Positions 7,395 to 14,237 of a stretch of DNA of 64,000 nucleotides are shown one piece after another (position 1 is the stretch's first letter; every line of letters starts with the position of its first letter). The stretch is from Cerasicoccus arenae (GTDB lineage: Bacteria > Verrucomicrobiota > Verrucomicrobiia > Opitutales > Cerasicoccaceae): assembly GCF_014651635.1 (NCBI RefSeq), contig NZ_BMXG01000013.1, positions 1 to 64,000 of the forward strand, read 5' to 3'. The notes below the pieces were generated by a model. The model was not told the DNA's origin and did not search any database. It worked only from the letters and a program-made list of their open reading frames with translations. The position numbers and the translations under genes were made by a program.

Positions 7395-8786
7395 TCAACC
7401 ACCACCAGAAATAAGCACTTTCCGCTTGAGCTTACCGCTTTCAGTTCGAGGTAAATGGTCGATGCGGACAAACTGCGTGGGCGTTTCGTAGACTTGCAAT
7501 TGCCCGCGGCAATATTGCGTGAGCGCATCTGCATCCAACTCGGAAGCGGCGACATAGTACGCGACGACCGAATCACTGCCCACCACCGCGCACTCAGACA
7601 AACCGGGGAATTGCTCCAACACACGCTCAACAGCGAGCGGGTTGATTTTATAACCGCCGAAATTAATGATGTCGTCAATTCGGCCAGTAATGTAGAGGTA
7701 GCCATCGGCGTCAAAACGACCCAAGTCGCCAGTATGCAGCACGCCAGCGCTTAGTGCGGATTCCGTTGCGGCAAGATCACGCCAATAGCCTGGCGTCACC
7801 GTCGGCCCGCCAATTAGCACTTGGCCATCGGCGTCCAGTTGAAGATCAACGTCCTTCATCGGACGCCCCACGGAACGATAGCGCCCTGGACCCTCGCGAG
7901 TGAGCGAAATAAACGTCGAGCGCGAAGCCTCCGTCAGCCCATAATAGACCAAAACATTAAGCTGCGGCAGTAAGGCCTGAAGCTGCGCTGCGCGCTCTGG
8001 AGGAAGTGGAGCTGAGTTGACAACCATGAACCGTAGCCTTTGCGCACGTTCGGCAAAGGCTTCGCCATAACGATCAAGCAACAAAGCGATGCCAAGCGGC
8101 GTAGTCGGAAAACCAGTCGCGCCAAACTCTTTTATTGCCTTCAATACACGGCCAACGCGGGCCAAGCCAGGTTCCAAATAAACCGCCCCCCCGGCCAGCA
8201 GATTGCAATATACATGCCCAAGACCAAAATTGTGCGATAGAGGCAGCGTAATGACTTCACGGTCTTGCTCAGTATAACCGATAAAATCTACAATGTTCCG
8301 TAACGCAGCGAAGATGTTGGCATGGGTCAGCATAACGCCCTTAGGTTGCCCCGTCGTGCCTGTTGTAAACATGAGCGCTGCTAGATCATCAGCGGCACAG
8401 TTTACTGGCGAAACGAGCGGCGTAGCGGCCTCAATTTCGCCCCAAGACGAATTCGCATCCAACGAACATTTCGGCTCGGCGCTGGCTATAATAGCAGCCA
8501 CCTGTGGAGGCGTTAGCGCGGGGTCCAACGGCACTGAAACCGCTCCCGCCGACTGGACACCGAAATGTGCCACCACAAAGCGAACACTGTTCGGCAAATG
8601 CACAGCGACGCGATCCCCCGGTCGTATCCCCTCCCCTACAAGCCATGCCGCAACACGAGCGGACTGCTCTGCCAGCTCGGCATAAGTTAGCGAGCCACTG
8701 GCGTCAGCAACTGCTTCACGTGTTGGCCAATGAAGCGCGCCTTGGACGATAATGTCCGATAGTTTATGCAAAGCCAAGTGGGTCAC
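7395..8786 (-). CDS. AMP-dependent acyl-CoA/acyl-ACP synthetase
   Basis: A 463-residue member of the ANL adenylate-forming family, which activates a carboxylic acid as acyl-AMP and transfers it to a thiol. It has the phosphate loop FTTGTTGQPKG, YYGLTEAS, TGDLGRF, the hinge GRIDDIINFGGYKINP, and a C-terminal catalytic Lys in TESGKLKRK. Because an acyl carrier protein gene lies immediately upstream in the operon, the acceptor may be the ACP rather than CoA. The GTG at 8786 is preceded by GGGAGGGG about 11 bases upstream. The longer GTG at 8807 has no such site. The acid is unknown. Confidence 0.88.
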   Translation of the reverse strand: MTHLALHKLSDIIVQGALHWPTREAVADASGSLTYAELAEQSARVAAWLVGEGIRPGDRVAVHLPNSVRFVVAHFGVQSAGAVSVPLDPALTPPQVAAIIASAEPKCSLDANSSWGEIEAATPLVSPVNCAADDLAALMFTTGTTGQPKGVMLTHANIFAALRNIVDFIGYTEQDREVITLPLSHNFGLGHVYCNLLAGGAVYLEPGLARVGRVLKAIKEFGATGFPTTPLGIALLLDRYGEAFAERAQRLRFMVVNSAPLPPERAAQLQALLPQLNVLVYYGLTEASRSTFISLTREGPGRYRSVGRPMKDVDLQLDADGQVLIGGPTVTPGYWRDLAATESALSAGVLHTGDLGRFDADGYLYITGRIDDIINFGGYKINPLAVERVLEQFPGLSECAVVGSDSVVAYYVAASELDADALTQYCRGQLQVYETPTQFVRIDHLPRTESGKLKRKVLISGGG

Positions 8787-8822
8787 TGTGTAAAAATCCC
8801 CTCCCACCCAATGCCAATCGGC

Positions 8823-9053
8823 TTAGCGTGCCGAATAGCGTTTGAGCGCATCCTGAAAATCGCCCACCGTTTCCAGATCTACGGCATCGGCGACATCAAA
8901 GGTGATGCGAAACTCGCGTTCGATCGTCATGATGAGATTCATGTGCGCAAGAGAATCCCATTCAGGAATGTCGCCCGCACCGAGGTCATCCGAATACTGG
9001 CTCGGATCAATCTTGAGTTGGGCAATGACGAGGTCGCGAAGTTTATCTTGCAT
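8823..9053 (-). CDS. acyl carrier protein
   Basis: A 76-residue acyl carrier protein. EWDSLAHM holds the DSL motif, with Ser34 as the site for 4'-phosphopantetheine. It presumably carries an acyl chain as a thioester between the ligase and the LuxE-LuxC chain or the PglD/VioB-like acyltransferase. The ATG at 9053 gives the standard ACP length. A TTG at 9089 overlapping the upstream stop would add 12 residues. This is a specialised ACP inside a polysaccharide operon, not the primary AcpP, as shown by the absence of fatty-acid synthesis neighbours such as fabD, fabG and fabF. Confidence 0.9.
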   Translation of the reverse strand: MQDKLRDLVIAQLKIDPSQYSDDLGAGDIPEWDSLAHMNLIMTIEREFRITFDVADAVDLETVGDFQDALKRYSAR

Positions 9054-9085
9054 GGTATTTGAACAGAAGGTCGGCAGCGGCGTTG

Positions 9086-9760
9086 TCAAGCGCGAGGTTT
9101 TTCGTCACGCCGTTTCCGAGAAAAAACAGGCCGTCCGGGCATCGTCGCCAAGGTCACACCAGACTCAACATCGCTGGCAGCAAATGTGTTGGCGGAAACC
9201 AACGCGTAATCGCCAATGGACACACCGGGCTGGAGAACTGCGTTACTGCCGAGAAATGCGCCACGCCCGACTCGGCAACGCCCAGTCACCACCACGCCGG
9301 GACAAAGCTGCGCGCCATCGCCGATGATAGCCTCGTGTCCCACGACCGCAGAAACGTTGATCAGCGCCTGCGCTCCGATAACGGTCTGAGGTGCGATCGA
9401 GGCAAAGTGGCCGATGAAGCTTCCGAGTCCAATCTGGGCATCGGAAGCGATTTCCGCCTTTGGGCTGATGAGTGAGGCTGGCGTTAAGCCCAGTGCAATT
9501 AGTTCATCGGCCAACCGCAAGCGCACGCGATTATCTCCAATAGCAATATGAAAGGCCGTACCCGACGGAAGTTGCTGGGCTGCCACATCGGGCGTCCCGA
9601 GGACAGGCAAGCCGCCTATTGTTTCCCCAGCAGAAACCGAGTCATCGGCAAGTCCAACGAGGTGCCAGTCGGCCGATTTAACGGTATTCATGGCCTCAGC
9701 GAGCCAAATAGCCTCCAAGGCGAAACCGCCAGCGCCAATAATGAGTAAGGGTGTGGACAT
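9086..9760 (-). CDS. PglD/NeuD/VioB-like sugar N-acyltransferase
   Basis: A 224-residue sugar acyltransferase of the NeuD/PglD type. An N-terminal Rossmann-like part opens with LLIIGAGGFALEAIWLAEAM. From about residue 95 there is a left-handed beta helix (IGLGSFIGHFASIAPQTVIG, GRCRVGRGAFLGSNAVL, VSIGDYALVSANTF). NVSAVVGHEAII contains the expected catalytic His. Relatives N-acetylate UDP-4-amino-6-deoxysugars (PglD), dTDP-viosamine (VioB) or sialic acid precursors (NeuD). With the DegT aminotransferase, an acylated 4-amino-6-deoxysugar is the most economical reading. The acyl donor might be the neighbouring ACP-bound acid rather than acetyl-CoA, which is inference. Confidence 0.85.
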   Translation of the reverse strand: MSTPLLIIGAGGFALEAIWLAEAMNTVKSADWHLVGLADDSVSAGETIGGLPVLGTPDVAAQQLPSGTAFHIAIGDNRVRLRLADELIALGLTPASLISPKAEIASDAQIGLGSFIGHFASIAPQTVIGAQALINVSAVVGHEAIIGDGAQLCPGVVVTGRCRVGRGAFLGSNAVLQPGVSIGDYALVSANTFAASDVESGVTLATMPGRPVFSRKRRDEKPRA

Positions 9761-9774
9761 GATGAATCGATGGG

Positions 9775-10224
9775 CTAGTCGGCGAGCGAATGGTTCAGTT
9801 GATAAGAGCCAGGACCGGGTGAGATCAGTTCAATGAGTCCACGTAGGGGATCGTGGAACCACATAATTCGTCGTCCAAAGGCAACACCGATTGCCGGTTT
9901 CCCCAACGGAACACATCCGCCAGACCGAAGTGTCTGAATCGATGAGTCGAAATTATCCACTGCGTAAGCCACGTGATGCAGCGATACTTTGCGCTGTAAA
10001 GCACGCTGTAAATGACTGTCGGTAGAGTCAGGGCTTATCAGTTCAATCCAATGCGAGGCACTCGGTTGACGCAACAAACAAACCAACGCCTGCTGGCCAG
10101 CATCGTGGATGATTTCGCCGTCCAATTCGTAACCATAAACATCAACCCAATGCTGACGCGCCGTATCGATATTCTCGACGAGGTAACCAATGTGATGCAG
10201 ACGAAAAGTTGAATCATGACTCAT
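9775..10224 (-). CDS. VOC (glyoxalase/methylmalonyl-CoA epimerase-like) protein
   Basis: A 149-residue protein with two beta-alpha-beta-beta-beta modules of the vicinal-oxygen-chelate fold. Each module starts with a metal-binding His (LHHIGYLVENID near residue 10, LHHVAYAVDNFD near 83) and ends with a Glu (WIELISPD, LIELISPG). The pattern is closest to methylmalonyl-CoA epimerase and lactoylglutathione lyase. In this operon it might epimerise or rearrange the acyl thioester carried on the ACP or CoA. The substrate is unknown. It overlaps the phosphoglycosyl transferase stop codon by four bases (ATGA). Confidence 0.8.
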   Translation of the reverse strand: MSHDSTFRLHHIGYLVENIDTARQHWVDVYGYELDGEIIHDAGQQALVCLLRQPSASHWIELISPDSTDSHLQRALQRKVSLHHVAYAVDNFDSSIQTLRSGGCVPLGKPAIGVAFGRRIMWFHDPLRGLIELISPGPGSYQLNHSLAD

Positions 10225-10814
10225 TGTTGGTCTCCCATAAACTCTGGCATGGTGTCGGCTCCGGCGGGTGACACGCCCTCACGCCGCAGCACTTTACCAA
10301 GAGTCATCGCAATAATTTTGAGATCAAGGATGAAGCTCCGATGATCGACATACCAGACATCGAGACGGAAACGCTCCTCCCACGTAATAGCATTTCGGCC
10401 ATTAACTTGAGCCCAGCCAGTAATTCCCGGACGCACGGCATGGCGGCGAGCCTGCTCTGGAGTATAACGCACCAGGTAACGCACGAGCAGTGGGCGAGGC
10501 CCGACAAAACTCATTTCACCACGTAAGATATTCCAAAGTTCCGGTAACTCATCCAAACTGACACCGCGCAACCAGCGTCCAAACGACGTTAACCGCTGTG
10601 AATCGGACAATGGATTACCCATTTGGTCGCATGCATCCGTCATCGTTCGGAATTTGATTAAGTTAAACACGTGGCCATTGAGTCCCGGTCGAGGCTGGAT
10701 AAAAAAAATCGGGCTCCCCAACTTAATACGCACTAAAATGCATAAAAGAACCAGCAATGGCGATAATGCAAACAGGAGCGTCGCAGCAAAAAGGAAATCA
10801 AACACGCGCTTCAT
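10221..10814 (-). CDS. PglC-like phosphoglycosyl transferase (initiating sugar transferase)
   Basis: A 197-residue membrane enzyme that transfers a sugar-1-phosphate from a nucleotide sugar to undecaprenyl phosphate, starting a lipid-linked glycan. It has a single N-terminal hydrophobic segment (residues about 3-28, FDFLFAATLLFALSP). The catalytic core follows: NLIKFRTMTDACDQMGNPL, SLDELPELWNIL, SFVGPRPLL, and RPGITGWAQVNGRN. The short form without extra membrane helices is that of PglC, which uses UDP-diacetylbacillosamine, rather than WcaJ. The ATG at 10814 gives MKRVFDFLF, the usual beginning. It is the second initiating enzyme in the locus besides the WecA-like fusion. Confidence 0.92.
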   Translation of the reverse strand: MKRVFDFLFAATLLFALSPLLVLLCILVRIKLGSPIFFIQPRPGLNGHVFNLIKFRTMTDACDQMGNPLSDSQRLTSFGRWLRGVSLDELPELWNILRGEMSFVGPRPLLVRYLVRYTPEQARRHAVRPGITGWAQVNGRNAITWEERFRLDVWYVDHRSFILDLKIIAMTLGKVLRREGVSPAGADTMPEFMGDQQ

Positions 10815-10852
10815 GGATATGCATTTTAGCCGCTCATTGGGCCAGTTCCAGA

Positions 10853-12160
10853 TTACAAACGCCAATATTCAAACCCGGCAGCTTTCGCCTCGTCGCGTCC
10901 AAACATGCCCCGCACATCGATCAAGCTAGGCCGCTCAGGTGAGCATCGAGCTCGCAACGCATCGAGTTTAAGTGTTTCACAAAAATGTCGGTGACGAACG
11001 GCGGCAAGGATACCATCAAATTCACCTTCTGGCGGCAGATCTGAAAGTATTTCCACGCCATATTCCTCCATGACTTCTTCGGGGTCAGCCAAAGGATCGC
11101 ACACGATTGGTTGCACGCCAAACTGCGTCAAATGCTGATAGACATCGACGACGCGGGTATTGCGGGTATCGGGCACATTTTCCTTAAAGGTCCAGCCGAG
11201 GATCAAAACGCGGGCACCTTTCACCATACTGCCAGATTGGATCAACCCATGAATAATTTGCTGCCCGATGTATGCTCCCATCCGATCATTGATACGCCGA
11301 CCGGCGAGAATCAAATCTGGATGCAAGCCGACCTCTTGCGCCTTGTGCGTCAGGTAATACGGGTCCACGCCAATACAATGACCGCCCACCAAGCCAGGTT
11401 GGAACGGTAGGAAATTCCATTTGGACCCGGCAGCGCGGAGCACGGCGTCGGTGGGGATTTCCAACCGGTCAAAGAGCACCGCCAGTTCATTCATGAGGGC
11501 AATATTCAAATCACGCTGGGTGTTTTCAATTACCTTGGCGGCTTCTGCTACCTTGATGCTTTCGGCGCGATGCACTCCGGCAATGATCACACTCCCATAA
11601 AGTTCGGCCAGATAATCAAGTGTCTCAGGAGTATCTCCCGCCACTACTTTAGTAATCTTTTCCACCGTATGTTCACGGTCACCAGGATTGATTCGCTCTG
11701 GCGAATAACCTACGAAAAAGCCTTCGCGCCACTTCAAGCCACTGCTTTCGGTAAGAATCGGTACGCAAACCTCCTCCGTTAAACCAGGATAGACCGTGGA
11801 TTCATAAACGACGATGGCCCCATTTTTCATGTGTCGGCCCACCATTTTACTAGCGGCGCAAACAGCGGTCAGGTCAGGACGGCGATAGACGTCAATTGGA
11901 GTCGGCACCGTAACGATAAAAACGTCTACCTTGGTTAAGAGAGCGGCGTCCGTCGTCAACTCCAGTGTGCTCTTTTCCAGGTCTTCAGGACTGGCCTCAC
12001 CGGTGACATCCAAGCCCGACTTCAGTTGAGTCACTCGCGACTCACTGATGTCAAAGCCAATCACATTGAAATGGCGCGCTAGACAGATCGCCAATGGCAA
12101 GCCCACGTACCCCAAACCAATAACCGCGATGCGGGCTTCATTCAAAGGGGAAAAACTCAT
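10853..12160 (-). CDS. UDP-HexNAc 6-dehydrogenase family (TviB/WbpO-like)
   Basis: A 435-residue nucleotide-sugar dehydrogenase that oxidises C6 of a UDP-sugar to a uronic acid with NAD. The Rossmann start is VIGLGYVGLPLAICLA. TVPTPID, YESTVYPG, SPERINPGD and GGHCIGVDPYYL follow, with the catalytic Cys262. ERINPGD and the Cys context are those of TviB/WbpO/WbpA (UDP-GlcNAc or UDP-GalNAc dehydrogenases) rather than UDP-glucose dehydrogenase, which is encoded separately at 48399. It is separated by 38 bases from the downstream phosphoglycosyl transferase. Confidence 0.9.
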   Translation of the reverse strand: MSFSPLNEARIAVIGLGYVGLPLAICLARHFNVIGFDISESRVTQLKSGLDVTGEASPEDLEKSTLELTTDAALLTKVDVFIVTVPTPIDVYRRPDLTAVCAASKMVGRHMKNGAIVVYESTVYPGLTEEVCVPILTESSGLKWREGFFVGYSPERINPGDREHTVEKITKVVAGDTPETLDYLAELYGSVIIAGVHRAESIKVAEAAKVIENTQRDLNIALMNELAVLFDRLEIPTDAVLRAAGSKWNFLPFQPGLVGGHCIGVDPYYLTHKAQEVGLHPDLILAGRRINDRMGAYIGQQIIHGLIQSGSMVKGARVLILGWTFKENVPDTRNTRVVDVYQHLTQFGVQPIVCDPLADPEEVMEEYGVEILSDLPPEGEFDGILAAVRHRHFCETLKLDALRARCSPERPSLIDVRGMFGRDEAKAAGFEYWRL

Positions 12161-12223
12161 ACAGAAATTCGATTATTTAAACGGTCCATCATAACCATGC
12201 GCATGAATGCGCCAATGGAAAAA

Positions 12224-14152
12224 TTACTTCGGTATAGAAGGTTTTTGAGGCTCCTGCTGTCCTTCATGTGTCTCATGCATGATTTCATCGGTTACCGTGC
12301 TCCAGAGACTCAGGAGTACGCCTCGCCGAGCAGTGATTTCGCGGATCCGGGATTCATTAACCTCGAGCAGATCCGCCGTGATAACAATTTCGTCGATATC
12401 GTGGGAACCCAGAATATCTTCTAGCTCTTCCAAATGCCCGAGCACACGGACCCCATGCACGAATCGACGACGCAGATTCACATCATCATCAATAAAGCCG
12501 ATGATTTTACGCGTGGCCATTTCATCTGGATGAACTAGTCGAAGCTCACGCAGGTAAAGCGCACCACGGTTACCAGCACCATAAAGCAGTATATGCCGGA
12601 CGACATAGCGACTCGCTGCCCGCTCATTCAGCGCAGATATCATCATCCACTCCCGTAAGGTCTGAGTGATCACCCGCACTCCAAAAATCCCGAACATACT
12701 GAAGTAGGCGAACATAATGCTGATGCGGAGGTTCTCGGTTTTCAGATCCGCATCCGCTGCCGATAGAAAGGCAAATGTCAGCAGCACACCAACTGTAAGC
12801 GAAAAGAATAAAATTAGGTAATCACGAAAATTGCTGCGCGACCAGACCCTTGAATAGGTGTGTCCCAATACCAACATTAAGAATACTGGAGAAATCCAAA
12901 CTGGAAGCAATTGTGCCCATTCTCCCACGCCCAACCCCATCATTGCGGGGTATTGTAGCAACATTGCAGCCACCAGCGATATCGAGAGCCAGATTAAGTC
13001 GCAAACCGGATATACGATCATACCGATCACTGCACGCCCCGGACGCTTAATGCCCTCTGCCAAAAGACGCCCAGTATCCCAGATTTCGACGTGCACCACG
13101 TGCCGCACAACGACGTATACACCCGAAATAAACACGATGAGAAAGAGCCCGACCAACGCCTTGCTCATGAAAATAGAAAACAACCCAATCGCTACCAGCA
13201 ACAAGTTACCCATGTAGAGAATAACCGCGACTTTGCGCTGCGAGAACCCGGCTTCTAACAGACGGTGGTGCAGGTGCTCCTTGTCCGCCCCCATGATCTT
13301 TGGACCTTCTTCCCCCCCCCCCAGTTTGGCAGTCAAACGCCGAGCTGAACGCCGCCAAATCGCAAGGATTGTATCCATGATCGGCACGCCAGCGGCAAGA
13401 AAAGGTACCCCAATGCTCACTAGCACCGTAGATTTGCCCGCACTCTCCAAAGCAAGCGAGGCCAATGCAAACCCCAAGAACATGGAGCCAGTGTCTCCCA
13501 GAAAAATGCGCGCCGGATGAAAATTGTAACGAAGAAAACCCAAAACCGAACCGATCAGCGCCAAAACAATGAGAGAATCTGCTGGCTCCGCACGCAGCAG
13601 GAAGGCCGCACCTATACCTAGGCTAGAAATAATCGCCAAACCACCACAAAGGCCATCCAGCCCATCAATCAGATTGAACGCGTTGATTAGCGCAACACAC
13701 CAGACAATAGTCAGGATCAGATTAATAAACCAAGGGAAGTCTATCCCCAGCATGTGATCGAACCCTTTACCCGAGAGAAAGAACAAGACGCAACTGGCAG
13801 CAATTTGACCTCCCAGCTTAATAATTGGACTCGTTCCTTTTATATCGTCCCAGATACCAACTGCACAGAGGATCGAAGATGCTGCCAAGAAACTGAGCCA
13901 CCACTGCTCATCCAGTCGTCCAGTAAAGGTCCAAGGCCAAATATAGGCGTACAGACAAACCGCAGCGAAATTGAAGGCCAAGAATACCGCAACTCCCCCA
14001 GCCCTAGGTATCGGCGTTTTGTGGATACGACGCTCATCCGGCATGTCAATCATGCCCAAACGCGGCCCGAGCCATATCATGACTCGCGTGAGGATCAGCG
14101 ATACAGCAAAGCCGACGCCAAAAACCACGAAGTATTTCGACAACTCATTCAT
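12224..14152 (-). CDS. WecA/MraY-like phosphotransferase fused to CapD/WbpM-type N-terminal half
   Basis: A 642-residue protein with two unrelated parts. Residues 1 to about 370 are a polytopic UDP-GlcNAc:undecaprenyl-phosphate GlcNAc-1-phosphate transferase (WecA/TagO type), with DERRIHKTPIPRAGG, AFNLIDGLDGLCGG, FLGDTGSMFLG and HLHHRLLEAG. Residues about 380-510 add further membrane helices. These are followed by a soluble Rossmann domain (HILLYGAGNRGALYLREL, IGFIDDD, IDEIVITADLL) of the kind at the N-terminus of CapD/WbpM/PglF. The catalytic dehydratase (SDR) domain that follows in those proteins is absent, and the chain ends shortly after. A run of 11 G residues on the coding strand (13312-13322) lies at residues 277-281, before the HHRL motif. 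Confidence 0.88.
   Translation of the reverse strand: MNELSKYFVVFGVGFAVSLILTRVMIWLGPRLGMIDMPDERRIHKTPIPRAGGVAVFLAFNFAAVCLYAYIWPWTFTGRLDEQWWLSFLAASSILCAVGIWDDIKGTSPIIKLGGQIAASCVLFFLSGKGFDHMLGIDFPWFINLILTIVWCVALINAFNLIDGLDGLCGGLAIISSLGIGAAFLLRAEPADSLIVLALIGSVLGFLRYNFHPARIFLGDTGSMFLGFALASLALESAGKSTVLVSIGVPFLAAGVPIMDTILAIWRRSARRLTAKLGGGEEGPKIMGADKEHLHHRLLEAGFSQRKVAVILYMGNLLLVAIGLFSIFMSKALVGLFLIVFISGVYVVVRHVVHVEIWDTGRLLAEGIKRPGRAVIGMIVYPVCDLIWLSISLVAAMLLQYPAMMGLGVGEWAQLLPVWISPVFLMLVLGHTYSRVWSRSNFRDYLILFFSLTVGVLLTFAFLSAADADLKTENLRISIMFAYFSMFGIFGVRVITQTLREWMMISALNERAASRYVVRHILLYGAGNRGALYLRELRLVHPDEMATRKIIGFIDDDVNLRRRFVHGVRVLGHLEELEDILGSHDIDEIVITADLLEVNESRIREITARRGVLLSLWSTVTDEIMHETHEGQQEPQKPSIPK
13312..13322. 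repeat. poly-C/poly-G tract (11) within the WecA-like fusion gene
   Basis: Eleven consecutive C residues on the plus strand encode the Gly run in AKLGGGEEG. A change of one base would remove the HHRL active-site motif and the whole C-terminal half. Confidence 0.9.
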
Positions 14153-14237
14153 GCTGGATTGGAAAGAGGAATATATTCAACGCACTGTAGGTACCCTCTA
14201 GTCACGGATGGGTGCAAGCTGAAATGATTACCCCAGA

